Below the pieces are notes generated by a model. It did not search any database. It had not been told where the DNA came from and worked only from the letters and a program-made list of their open reading frames with translations. From Lactarius indigo (Eukaryota > Basidiomycota > Agaricomycetes > Russulales > Russulaceae): a stretch of 64,000 nucleotides of DNA. Below, in pieces: positions 29,175-40,204 of the stretch. The stretch is from positions 2,418,001 through 2,482,000 of the forward strand of contig JAFKAC010000001.1 in the NCBI GenBank assembly GCA_025766275.1, read 5' to 3'. The position numbers and the translations under genes are program-made. Position 1 is the first letter of the stretch; every line of letters begins with the position of its first letter.

Positions 29175-30507
29175 GGAAAGAATGGGAGGTCGTGACACTG
29201 TGTGGTCAAAGTGCAAGTGTGGGCCTTACGCTTACTATATTAGAAGCTTAAGTGCTTCCAGTACCATATTTGGTATACCCCAAGCTCTTACTTTACTGCG
29301 GTGCATCCTTGAGTTCCTTATGGATACAGTAATTATTCGCGTGAGCTACTAGATGAAAATTCGCGACTGGTCGGAGCCAGAGGTGCTGCGACGGAAAATC
29401 TACATCGGCACGACCAATGATTCGAAACCCTGTGCAACGTCCGGTCCCGGTCCTTGACAACGCCTTATATGCGTACTAGCCCAACTTGGCCTACAGTCAG
29501 GATAAGGATCGCAGTGGTGAGAGTTTTGTTGCCGTCTACATGGTGCCAGCTATCCCAGGCGCCTTGACACCATGACCCGCAGGCACGATCATGAGAAAAT
29601 CAATGATGTCGTTGCTAGCGGCATCAATTCCCACTGGCACTGTTGATGCTCACATCACTCAGACTATAGCTATTCCGAAAGCGTTCTTTGACCGCCATGA
29701 TACTGCACAATTCCATACCAAAGAGGACGACCACATATGTTAGTAGCTTATATTTCCCCAGCTGAACGACTTACTGCGATACTATCTGTGCTACGCCACG
29801 CCTTCGAGTATGTTCTTCTGCCCTCTGGTGAGGGGCCTGGCCATTCCCAGGGCGGCAGCGCATTATGTCCATCGGTGGAGTGGTCTCGTTGTGAAAACCC
29901 ACTACCATAGACATAGACACTCCACAGAGTATTGTGCCGCTTCTCTTCCGTTTGTCATGTTGCGGCTTCTCATCCCCGACAGTCGCCATCACACACACTG
30001 TACTGTGGCGCGACTTCTCGGACGGCTTTGCATCTTCCCCCAAAAATGGTGACAATACCCCCGCACTCGACCCTGAGACCATCTCACTCTCGACATACTG
30101 CCATTATCCAGGAGACTATCTGGTATAGGGGCGAGTTTTGAACTTTCATCTAGCCAGTACAGTGCTGCGCCGGGAAGTATATATATGGCCTGAGAAAATA
30201 ACCAAGATGATAACTCGATCGGTTAACGGCTAAGTTTGCACAGCCCAGGATTTAACTAGGTGATGGAATTTGCTTTTCCCTCACATCACATGTAATTGGG
30301 GTCTTAAAACCTTATGGGTACGATTGATTCGGAGAAGGGAGCAATCACCTTCCCCCCATTTTACGGTCTCCGTTTTCTTGAAGGGTTTTCAACCCGAGCT
30401 GGCCTCAGCCCTTCCCCTCCTTTTCTTTGTGTCTCCGAATCTGACGCGCCTGACGTGCGAGGCCGGTCCTCGCCACGCCTTCTTGCCTATCCCCTTCAGG
30501 AAAGGGT
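29175..30507. other. intergenic, no gene recognised
   Basis: About 1.3 kb between divergent genes (VPS24 and the membrane protein). Overlapping open frames around 29771-30141 on both strands have low-complexity, non-family translations. No repeat, tRNA or transposon end was recognised. Confidence 0.55.
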
Positions 30508-32785
30508 ATGTCCAGACAGCCCACTGCGCCATCCGCCGCACAGACTCAAGGCGTACAGCTTGTCAATGACTTCTTAAATCATCCCGATTTGTGAGCCAGT
30601 GCATTATCCCGTCGACAGCTCTCGTTGACGCACACTTGAAGCCGGCTGTTTGCTTCATTCTCTCTTGGTTGGGTATTTTTGAGCAGCCTCCACTATATCT
30701 GGATGTCGGCTTTCGTCCGGGATTTGGCGTGGATCTTCATAGCAGCTTATGGCCATCTACGAGGCAAAGCCAATCTCGTTACTCCCACGGGTCCTCTACG
30801 CGAGAAGTCCCCTGGAGAAAATCGGCCCTCCTCTGTTCGTACTGCGGAGTTGTATCGACTCAAGCAGCTGGACACGCTTAATTTACTATTGTCCATGGCG
30901 TTCTTGCTGGCGAGCTTGTCGTCGTTTCTATCGCTCCTACTTTTCAGTCCTAGTAGTAGTGGCGCAGCGTGCGGTGGGTGTAGCTGAACTCATTTGTGGG
31001 GCATGTCATGGATTGACGGTTGTTTAGGGTTTGTAATCGCTCTTAGTGCCATTGCTTCTCAAGCTGCTCGAGTATTCGGCCTCTTTATTTTGGGTCTCGA
31101 TTTAAGACATAAGATGCCTGGATTATGGGAACCGTGGACGTTTTGGTCATGTCTTGCGCTCGTAACAGGTTCGTACTCGTTGCGCATCTCTCACCTCCTC
31201 CAGTCGTTCTAACTTTCTTCCCTTTCGTCTCAAGTCCTTAATGGTGTAGCCATTGGCTTAGGACCTGGCCGACTAATGTGTGTGTTTCGTTTTGCTCCAA
31301 AAATACGTGTGCCGATCTTCTTTCGTAGTACCCCTTTGATGATGCCCAGTACATCGCTATGTTTCAGAAAGAGGTAGGTCCACGTTCATGTCAAGATGCT
31401 GATGTAAAGTTGAGGCGTAGCCGACAGGTTCCTTTCGACATCACTCGTGGGATCCATCCTAAACATCGTCTTGGAGTTGTACATCCTCATTCGTATTCTG
31501 TCCCTGGTGAAACCCCCTCGACTGAAGTGTGCCACGATACAAGATACTCTGGTTGTACAAGCTGGGAGCCTTTTACTCTTTGATCTTCTAGTCATTGTGC
31601 CAGAGGCGATCCCCACTGGTGTGATTGCTGAGTTTATTCCCTTTAGCATAGGAGCACTTACGGTCCTGGGTCAGCCAGCCATTGAGCATATTTCTCTCGC
31701 ACGTAAGACTAATCGTCGCATTCCTAGTGGCCTTTCACAGCACATTTGGTCAGAGCGCCTCCCACTCGACCCAACTCGACGGCCCTGATTTAACTCCTCG
31801 CACACCGACCCGCATTATGGTGCCTCCAGAACCTCCAATTCTTCGATGTGATACACCCAACGGCTTGATCCGCATCGAGAACCACCCATCTCCCATCGCT
31901 CTCGCGGTCGACGATATCGAAGCGGTCGCAGAAACGCCACTCAGCCCTCGAGCAGCACGCCAAAGTTCTTTGCCATCAAATGCGGTCGTCTGGGAGACTA
32001 GCCCGGTCGCCCCGCTGCAGCCTGTCGAGGTGTCTGTCCAAACGGCGATAGCCCATGATGTTTCACCTGTTACCCAGCTGGGTGCTGGAGACCTCCTCCG
32101 AAAAGAAAAAATATTGTCGTACTCCAGCCCTATCTGGGCAACCTTCGGGGCCCAGGGGCACACTAATATTGGCGCACTGTCTCGTCCTCAGATATTGATC
32201 GAGACCAGATCACCACCATCTTCCAACCCTTCTCTTGAACAGGACGGTAGGGTCGGTCCAAGTCCCAGTTCAACTGTACTCGGCTCGGATATCATCAGGT
32301 GTACACCGACGCACCGTAGCAAGGACCGCACAAGAATTCGTCATTCAGCACCACCTCCCGCGCTCTCGCCTACATCCCCTATTCCTTCTCTATTGCAGTT
32401 GGCGACGCATCAATCGCGGGCGTCAAGTATATCAATGCATCCTCCAAATAATGAGAATAAACAGCAGTTGGGTCCAATACTACCCAAAGAAACGACACAG
32501 TGGTTGAGTCCAACGACATCGCGAAGTTCCAAGTCGAGGCAAGGGTCGAAGTCGAGCATAAGCTCTAGGCGTTCCAAGAGTTCGATGCGTTCGGCGAAGG
32601 CCGCCGTTATTACAACGGGAGAAGGGAGCTTCCTAGGGACCACCGTGTTCAGGGCGGTTTCCTCGCGATTGTCAAGAGGTTTCCCTTTGAAAAATCGACA
32701 CACTAGGCCCGTGGGTGTGGTACGCGGGCCGCGCCCGTCACCGTCCGCATCGCGGAAGGGCAAAGGTTATAGCGAAGGGCAGTAA
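30508..32785 (+). CDS. multi-pass membrane protein with long Ser-rich cytoplasmic tail
   Basis: Family not recognised. The model starts ATG 30508 (MSRQPTAPSAAQTQGVQLVN), uses an intron at about 30592-30645, then reads hydrophobic segments: LFASFSLGWVFLSSLHYIWM, DLAWIFIAAYG, LLLSMAFLLASLSSFLSLLL, FVIALSAIASQAARVFGLFI, FWSCLALVTGVLNGVAIGLG, GSILNIVLELYILIRILSLV, VVQAGSLLLFDLLVIVPEA and IPFSIGALTVL, about seven or eight membrane passes. A tail of roughly 350 residues follows, rich in Ser, Pro and Arg (SRSSKSRQGSKSSISSRRSK), ending TAA 32783-32785. Joining the last hydrophobic block to the tail needs either a 25-nt intron (31703-31727) or a one-base shift. The layout is receptor- or sensor-like, but no GPCR or transporter signature was seen. 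Confidence 0.65.
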
Positions 32786-32985
32786 CATTCTCCACGTCCA
32801 GACTACATTGGCTCGTAGTAGAACCACTTTGACGTCAGCACCGTCTCGGTTGCCTTTTCGTACTACTAATACGTGTTTCAATGGACAATGGCTAAGAGAA
32901 CTCAGGCTCCGGCGCTTTCGTTCCTTGTAGCTTGACTGAATGTGAACTAGTAATCTTTTAGTTGTTCGTAGCGATGAATTATTGT

Positions 32986-33053
32986 ACTACTAGTAGTGCT
33001 ATTGTGACTACGCAGTAGCTCATGCCACCAGCACTGCCAGTGCTGGTGCTACT
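32986..33053. repeat. two adjacent palindromes
   Basis: ACTACTAGTAGT at 32986-32997 is a perfect 12-bp palindrome. CACCAGCACTG (33026-33036), one base, then CAGTGCTGGTG (33038-33048) is an 11-bp perfect hairpin; outer AGTAGC (about 33014-33019) and GCTACT (33048-33053) can extend it past a small bulge. Located between the membrane-protein stop and the verprolin start. Confidence 0.8.
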
Positions 33054-33172
33054 GTACCGGGCAATGACTCGGACTCGGCGCACCGCAATGCACAGTTTGT
33101 TTGCTCTTGTTTCTCCTTGAGGGGTGGTCTCAGCACTCAGATCCTAGACACGACGGCTATGATCTATCCACC

Positions 33173-34524
33173 ATGGCTTCCAGCGAACTTCTGAAACAAA
33201 TCCAGGCAGGAAAGAGGCTCAAGAAAGCAGTAACAAATGATCGCAGCGCACCTGTTGTCGAGGGATTGAAGAGTGGGGGTGGAATTGGTGGAGGAGGAGT
33301 TGGGCACAATGCCACGACGACAGGTTCAGTAGGTAGCGCAGGGCCACCGCAGTTGGGAGGTTTATTTGCAGGTGGAATGCCCAAACTCAAGCCAGCAGGA
33401 AGTACTGGTGCGCCTCTTTCGTTCATGGCGTGACATTTTCACGACAGCTGCCGTGTAGCGCCGGCCAAACCGCCGTCATTGGCGAAACCGCCTTCTGTAC
33501 CTGGGAGGGGAGCAGCACCGAAGCCTTCAGTAACGGCTACATCCCCTTCGGCCCGCCCCCCTCCTCCCCCAGGCAGACCCCCGCCGCGACCTAGTGTGCC
33601 GACGCCGCCGCCGCCACCACCACCGAGTGCTCCGAGTATCCCTGCTCGTGCACCGCCGCCTCGTCCGTCGAGCGCTGCACCAGCAGTTCCAGCGGCCTCA
33701 CCACCTGCACCAGCGACCCCCCCTCGGCGACCCATACCCCCTCCTACACGGCCGAGTCCTCAATCACGCCCTGTCCCTGCAATACCCCCGCGGAAACAAT
33801 CACCCCCGTCGCAGTCATCATCGGTATCGGCGCCATCAACGGCAGTTCCACCTGCACCACCTCGCAGCAACGCGGCTGCTCCTGCTGTTCCAGCGCGGAG
33901 AACAGCAGGACCGCCGATCGTACCCGGAAGGGCCCCTCCGCCTCCACCTCCGGCGCGACCTGTTTCCTCAGCACCATCCCGCATAGTACCTGCACCTCCT
34001 TCACGGAGAATACTGGGAGGCGATGATGCCTCCCCTAGCCCTCCCGCACCGCTTGCGCCACCACCACCACCCGCCCGTCCTAGGGCGGCATCTGAGAGCG
34101 AAACGCCCCTTGTGCCCGCGACGACTCCCCCTGCTCGACGGAGCGTAGCACCGCCCCCCCCACCGGCACCTGCCCCACCTACGAGGACACGGGCCGTGTC
34201 CCAGAATGCGGCGTCGTTTAATGAATCGCCAAGTCCTGCCACGCCTCCTGCACTTCCAGCTGGAAGACGTGGTGTTTCCATGATCGGTTCAGTCCCAAAC
34301 GGTACTAGCTTACCTCCCCGGAGTCGAAAAAGTAAGTCGGTCGTCGCATTTGACAGGGGGTGGGATTTCGCTAATTGTTGCAAGTTCCTTCGCCTCCGCC
34401 GAATGTGGGGTCACATATATTCCCTACGGATTTCCCACAGCCTCGGCCGTTCCAACGGAATACGAAGCAGTATGGGGATGGTCGGACCCGGGGTAGTGGA
34501 TTCGATTTGAAGCAACTGACATAA
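33173..34524 (+). CDS. VRP1: verprolin / WIP-family actin regulator
   Basis: Proline-rich cortical actin protein that binds G-actin and WASP and promotes Arp2/3-driven endocytosis. The start ATG 33173 (CCACCATGG context) opens MASSELLKQIQAGKRLKKAV, a WH2 actin-binding motif with the LKKAVTNDRSAP core. An intron at about 33401-33451 (GTGCGC..GTGTAG) leads to a long Pro/Ala/Ser-rich middle with many polyproline runs able to bind SH3 and profilin. A second intron at about 34331-34382 gives the C-terminal NVGSHIFPTDFPQPRPFQRN, like the WASP-binding FPPPRPF segment of WIP, then ends GFDLKQLT, TAA 34522-34524. About 415 residues, short next to yeast Vrp1 but normal for WIP-like forms. No lesion found. 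Confidence 0.88.
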
Positions 34525-34595
34525 TAATCGCGTGACCTGATTGGTCATGGGACACCTGGAACGGAATTGCCACGTACACCCCGTTGTAGCTTCCT

Positions 34596-34603
34596 TATAA
34601 ATA
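34596..34603 (+). promoter_or_regulatory. TATA box of the PDI gene
   Basis: TATAAATA lies 48 bp upstream of the PDI start and 72 bp after the verprolin stop, so the promoter is compressed into about 125 bp. A CCACGT element sits at about 34569; relation to the unfolded-protein response is not established. Confidence 0.55.
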
Positions 34604-34650
34604 AACTTGTTCGGTTACACTTTCATTTATCGTCATTTCTCTTGCCCGGG

Positions 34651-36412
34651 ATGCGCCTTTCAACGCTCCTGACCTCTGCTTCCTCTCTTTTTCTCGCCAC
34701 TCTTGTTCTTGCCGAGGGTCCCTCCGATGTCATCGACCTGACTCCCGCCAACTTCAAGTCTGTCGTCAACCCTGAGAAGCTCATCCTCGTCGAATTCTTC
34801 GCGCCATGGTACCTTTCTTCCCCTTCTTGTTTTTACTCAGAACTGAAACCCCCAAAGGTGTGGGCACTGCAAGGCGCTTGCTCCTCACTACGAGGAGGCG
34901 GCTACTGTGCTCAAAGAAAAGGACATCAAGCTCGCCAAAGTGAACTGTGTTGATGAACCAGACTTGTGCCAAGCACATGGCGTTCAGGGATATCCGCAAG
35001 TTCTCTTCTCTATAATGCCTTCAAACCTTTTACTTATGTTGGACCTCTCAGTACTCTGAAAGTCTTCCGTGATGGAGAGCCCACAGACTACACTGGACCG
35101 CGAAAGACAGACGGCATTATCAGCTATATGATAAAGTACGTGAACACTATATTCCTTGACTTCCCTCGTTCAATCTGTGCACTTTGCATAGACAATCACT
35201 TCCCGCTGTCTCGGAAGTTACAGCTGCCAACTTTGATGAATTCAAGAAGGCTGACAAGATCGTTGCCATTGCATACGTTTCCTCCCCATCTGATGCTCCC
35301 GCTGCCGAATTCCAGGCCACTGCTGAGAAGCATCGCGACGACTATCTTTTTGGACAGTCTACGGATTCCGCCCTGATTGAGGCGGAGGGGTTGTCCGCTC
35401 CTGCAATCGTTCTCTATCGCGCCTTTGACGATCCCGTTTCCGTTTATCCCTACCCTGTCCTCTCTGCGACGGTCGAGGAGATTGAAAATTGGATTAAGGA
35501 ACTGTCCGTTCCCACTCTCGCTGAGGTGAACGCGGAGAACTACATGGTTTACGCCCAGTCAGGGAAGCCGCTCGCCTACCTCTTCCTTGACCCCACATCC
35601 GAGGCTAAGGACGAACATATCGAACAAGTTCGGGCCGTCGCCCTTGAACACAAGGCGAAAATCAACTTTGTTTGGATCGATGCCATCAAGTTTTCGGATC
35701 ACGCTAAGGCTCTCAACCTCGTCGAAGCCACTTGGCCGAGCTTCGTCATCCAGGATCTAGAGAAGCAACTCAAGTACCCGCTCGAACAAACTACCGAGTT
35801 GACCGCCGATGCCGTCAAGTTATGGGTCGAGTCTTTTGTTGCTGGCACCCTTCAACCTACTCTGAAAAGTCAACCCATCCCTGAGAGTCAAGACGAAGCT
35901 GTTTACAACCTCGTCGGCAAAGAATTTGATCAGGTTGTCTTCCAGGATGACAAGGATGTATTTGTTGAATTCTACGCTTCTTGGTGAGTGCAACTTTCTT
36001 TTTGTCCGAACTATCTAATCATAACGGAAGGTGTGGACATTGCAAGCGTCTCAAGCCCATTTGGGATACCCTCGGAGAGCACTACGCGGCTGTGAAAGAT
36101 CGTGTTATCATGTATGTTATTTTTCTTCTCTCTCGATTTATCTCTCATGGTTCTTGCAGCGCCAAAATTGATGCACCCGAGAATGACCTGCCTCCATCTG
36201 TCCCATTCCGAGTTGCAGGTTTCCCGACCTTGAAGTTCAAGCAAGCTGGCACAAAAGATTGGATTGATTATGACGGTGACCGCTCGTTGGAGAGTCTCAT
36301 CGCGTTTGTCGACGAGCACGCGAAAAATCCACTTCAAGCGCCTACGAAGGAAGAGTCAACTCCCTCCCAGCCCCCTATTGAGTTCCACGAGCAGACTCAT
36401 GATGAGCTGTGA
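34651..36412 (+). CDS. PDI1: protein disulfide isomerase, ER lumen
   Basis: Forms and rearranges disulfides in secretory proteins. The start ATG 34651 gives a signal peptide ([20 protein letters not shown], cut near AEG). Thioredoxin domain a has [14 protein letters not shown] (about 34796-34880) and [10 protein letters not shown]; domains b and b' follow ([52 protein letters not shown]); domain a' has [14 protein letters not shown] (about 35970-36055) and [10 protein letters not shown]. The C-terminus ends HDEL before TGA 36410-36412, the ER-retrieval signal. About 500 residues, full length. Five introns; one has a GC donor (34996-35051), and two split the W-CGHC codons at the same position. 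No frame break. Confidence 0.97.
34996..35051 (+). other. GC-AG intron in PDI
   Basis: The exon ends GGATATCC, the intron begins GCAAGT and ends CTCTCAG, and the next exon begins TACTCTGAAAGTC, restoring [14 protein letters not shown]. 56 nt. Confidence 0.88.
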
Positions 36413-36819
36413 AAATTCTACAGCACATAGCTAGTGATGTAATACGTCATACTATACACTTTTTGGTCTGGTCAAGAGTAAAAAGTTCAAATATATATTG
36501 TGTCTGACGCATGACCAGCAAGCAGTTCGTGATGAACCATCTGGAGCATAAATTACACGGCTAGAAAATCGAGTTCAGAGTACTATCGTGTTAGTGGTAA
36601 TGCAAAAAAACGCTTTTTATTTTCTGTCGCTTCGACGATACATCGTAGCTGTCAAATTGTACATACTCACAGAATAGTGAATGTAAAATCCCATGACGAT
36701 TTCTCCTTATTTTATTTTTACTCCTGGAAAGCGTTATGTTTGTACCCCCCTTCTGCAAATATTTGCCACTCGGCAATGTTCGGCAAATTCCTTGACTCTT
36801 GCACGGGTGATCAGCACTG

Positions 36820-36839
36820 CCGGTAACTCTGGTTACCGG
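36820..36839. repeat. 8-bp inverted repeat with 4-nt loop
   Basis: CCGGTAAC (36820-36827), loop TCTG, GTTACCGG (36832-36839). A compact hairpin 400 bp past the PDI stop. Confidence 0.75.
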
Positions 36840-37269
36840 TGACCCAGGCTGGAATTGCGAGGAGCTTCAAACCATCACGCTTTTGTCACCGCTCAGGCTG
36901 GGGACCAGAAAAGTGAGATTTCGTTCCGTTTTTTGATCGCAGGGATCACATCTCCTCAAATCAGCTATGGGTGACCTTACTGATGTATTCTAACACTCCA
37001 GCTCAACAGAATCATGTAGCACCATCAGCATCGTTGGGATCTGGGGATCAGAGTCTTTACATTTTATGACAGTTTTTTTTTGCCACATTGCAGTCGAATT
37101 TTTAAACAGATCTTTCTTTTTTTCTTATGATCTCATATCTGTAGATGCTATTTCACCTACTGGATTTTTGGGGGGCTGAAAGGACGACGGGAATGTGGTG
37201 ATCTACTGCAATCTTTGAGAGCTGCATAAGGGTGAACATTTGCATTACCACTGATACGATAGTATAGAG

Positions 37270-37287
37270 TGGTCTTCGCGAAGACCA
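37270..37287. repeat. 18-bp perfect palindrome
   Basis: TGGTCTTCGCGAAGACCA is identical to its reverse complement. It lies 133 bp past the TCTP stop on that gene's 3' side. Confidence 0.9.
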
Positions 37288-37419
37288 GTGTTTCATACGC
37301 GCTGGAAGCCTCGGCGACTGCCGCTCGATACAAAATTTAGGTGTAATACAGTTATCAGCTCTAACTGATATACAACATCGATCGATCTACTGCACGAAGA
37401 AAAGGTGACCATGAGTTGC

Positions 37420-38217
37420 TCAAAGCTTTACCTCTTTGAGGCCATCTTTCCAGAATGTAAAGTAGGCTGTGAGAATGCCGGCCGCCATTAGAGCTGGGCC
37501 ACCGATAACAGAAGGGCGATACTAACGAGTGATGCCATCCTCGCGGTAGTTCAGCAGTGCAACCATGCCATCGGGGTTCATAGACTCGCCAATGTACTGT
37601 GAGTTATACTGGGTCTCAACCGTAGAAAGATAGTTCGACGGGAACTAACAAATTCGTAATCTTTGAAATTTGCTATAATTTTCTTCGCATAGGTCGCGGC
37701 GCCCTTCTCAAACTGTTCGACACGATCCGGTTTTTCCTCTGAGAGCTTTGTCTTGACTGCCTTCATATATCCCTGTTGTGGGGAGAGGACACCTTTGGTC
37801 AGACGTATGAACCAGATGGGGGAGGAGGGGGGGTTACAACCTTGAGGTAAGTCAAAAAGGACTTTTTGTCAAATGTGGTTGATTGTAGGCGGAACGAATG
37901 TACGACATTGTTGACCTGTACGGCACCATCTTCCACGGCATCTTCCTGCTCCTCGGCGGAAGGATTGGCACCTTGCATGAAAATATCACAAGTCTCGTCG
38001 AGGGAAGAGACAGGATTGACGAACCAATATCTACATCAGCGCCTGCCTTCACCGTGATCAACTGGCAGTTGACCTCGAAGACGATGTCGTCCACTTCTTT
38101 GCTTTTCGGGGTTGTTAGCATGGGGTTAGTGTGCGGTAAATCGAAGGGAGAGATATACATAGGGAAGGCGTCAGAGAACATCTCGTCGCCGGTTAGGATG
38201 TCGCTATATAACAACAT
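37420..38217 (-). CDS. TMA19: translationally controlled tumour protein homologue
   Basis: Conserved cytosolic protein associated with ribosomes and stress response (TCTP, yeast Tma19). The start ATG 38217 gives [19 protein letters not shown]; an intron then leads to [20 protein letters not shown]. Further exons give [85 protein letters not shown] and the end [16 protein letters not shown] 37420-37422. Both TCTP signatures are represented. Five introns, all frame-preserving. About 168 residues, standard length. Divergent from UTP15 with 137 bp between starts. Confidence 0.96.
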
Positions 38218-38354
38218 ATTTTGGAATAAGAAGGGGCGTTAGTTGCTGTAGTGCTGTTTTGCGTTGAGGGTGCAGATATGCGAGCGGGAGCCCGAGCGGA
38301 TCGATAAAACGAAAAGGCAGATAGGACACGTGACCCACAGTCGTGACCCTTGAG
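38218..38354. promoter_or_regulatory. bidirectional promoter, TCTP / UTP15
   Basis: 137 bp between two opposing ATG codons, both for growth-linked genes. No clear TATA on either side; GC-rich core with CACGTGA-type sequence (GGACACGTGACC, about 38324) that could bind a basic helix-loop-helix factor. Confidence 0.45.
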
Positions 38355-40158
38355 ATGGATTATCATCCTCTCGTGCCTCGTAAACACGCGAAACCTGTTC
38401 CGGAGAGACATAGCTCAGAATCTCGACATTGGAGGTCTTTCAAGACACCTGTATTCGTCAAGGAATATGCTCCCGTCACTTCTATCCACTTCTCACGCTC
38501 TAAACCGCATGCGTATGCCGTCACTGCTGCCTCAAGGGTGCATATATATGCCCCTCGGACACAAAAAATCACCAAGACTATCGCTAGATTCAAAGACGTC
38601 GCGCGTAGTGGCTTCATTCGTGACGACGGAAAGCTACTCGTTGCTGGGGACGACAGTGGTCTGATTCAAGTTGAGCTATCGTCTTCACGCACTCGCGTTC
38701 ACTCATCTCATTCAATTTGGCTAGATATTTGATGTCAATTCGCGGGCCATTCTCCGCTCTATTAATGCACATAAACAACCTGTGCATGTCACAAAGTTTT
38801 CATCGCTGGATCACACCCAAGTACTTTCATGTTCCGACGACACTACAGTGAGACTATGGGACGTACCTTCACAATCGGCTGTCGCTACTTTCACTGCTCA
38901 TACCGACTACGTACGCTCTGGACAAGTCTCGAACACTGACCCACGCCTCATTCTCACCGGCTCGTATGATGGAAGTGTTCGCATCTTCGATTCTCGTACA
39001 GGCGAATGCGAACTTGTCATGGGTTCAACTCCCGGGAGATCCGGTGCTGGTGCTGTTCCCGTCGAGCAGGTGCTCATGTATCCGTCCGGGACCGTTGCCT
39101 TATCTGCCGCGGGTTCTATCCTCCGTGTATGGGACCTTGTTGCAGGTGGGCGGTGTCTTCGTGCCATGTCAAACCACCAAAAGACGGTCACGTCTCTCGC
39201 TTTCAACGCCAATGCTTCGAGGTTGCTGACTGGCGGCCTTGACCACATGGTCAAAGTTTATGACACCAGTAATTACAATGTCGTTCATACGATGCGCTAC
39301 TCGGCTCCGATAATATGTCTCGCGCTATCGGTGTGTCACGTCGCTGCCTCAAAGCTGGCGCAACTGACTATCTGTGACGTAGCCTGACGAAACACACATC
39401 GCTGTCGGCATGTCCGACGGAACGTTGTCTGTCCGTCGACGCCAACCAAAAGCATCTGAGGGGACGACAACGCTCCGGACCTCCGAAGCCTCCTCTCGCG
39501 CCACAACTCTTGAATCTTTCCTAGGCGGAGCTTTCTCTAACATCGGGCAACTTCGTGTTAGAGATCGCACCAGAAGCAAGCCGGTTGGTGACATGGACGA
39601 GTTCAAGGTCGAGAGCAAGCGTAGGCGAAGATTGAAGGTTTACGACCGATATTTAAAATGTTTCAAGTACTCTGCTGCACTGGACTCTGCTCTACAGAAG
39701 GTGGGGGTACTTCCTTTTGCGGGTTGTGGAGACGTGTCATAGCTAATTCAAATTTGAAGAAAGTTCCTCCTGCAACTACATTCGCACTCATTCAAGAACT
39801 TCTTTATCGTGACGGGCTTCGGTCAGCTCTTGCTGGCCGTGATGACGTCCTTCTCGAGCCTATTTTGCGGTTTCTTCTGAAGTATATCACTGATCCTCGC
39901 TTCGGCAACACGGTGTGCGACGTTGCCAGTCTTATCATTGGTGTGCACATTTTACGTCCTCGATCACATACATGTGTGAGATTCTGAAGTTCTCCCACAG
40001 ATATGTACTCCCCTGTCTTCGGCCAGTCCCCCACCATCGATTCCCTCTTCCTCCGTCTGAGGAGAAAACTGGAAGTAGAGTTGCAGCTTCAAAACGACCT
40101 TGTCAAGGTTAAGGGGGCACTCGATATGCTCTTCGCCTTCGCAGCGCTCTCCGCATGA
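38355..40158 (+). CDS. UTP15: U3 snoRNP protein UTP15 (WD40)
   Basis: Component of the t-UTP/UTP-A subcomplex of the small-subunit processome, needed for rDNA transcription and 18S pre-rRNA processing in the nucleolus. The start ATG 38355 gives MDYHPLVPRKHAKPVPERHS. Seven-blade propeller repeats are visible: SRVHIYAPRTQK, DDTTVRLWDVPSQSAVATF, GSYDGSVRIFDSRTGE, GSILRVWDLVAGG, GGLDHMVKVYDTSNYNVVHT. After that comes the UTP15 C-terminal domain (KVYDRYLKCFKYSAALDSAL, IQELLYRDGLRSALAGRDD) and a final exon ending AFAALSA, TGA 40156-40158. Five introns keep frame. About 520 residues, as expected. Convergent with CTNNBL1 with only 46 bp between stops. Confidence 0.94.
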
Positions 40159-40204
40159 ACTCGTGGAAGGATAAAAAGTGCGTCTCTGTGTGGTCTGCAT
40201 GACG

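Larger units (their letters stand above)
36413..37419. other. convergent intergenic region with palindromes
   Basis: About 1 kb between the PDI and TCTP stops. No coding signal. AT-rich sequence follows the PDI stop and a T9 tract lies at about 37074-37082. Two palindromes are listed separately. Confidence 0.6.

Noticed and set aside
29771..30141. Candidate gene between VPS24 and the membrane protein
   Set aside because: Overlapping open frames on both strands with no family motif and no consistent splice sites.
33439..34383. Long Gly/Ala-rich minus-strand open frames
   Set aside because: They mirror the polyproline region of verprolin; the plus strand has a WH2 motif, correct splicing and a family C-terminus.
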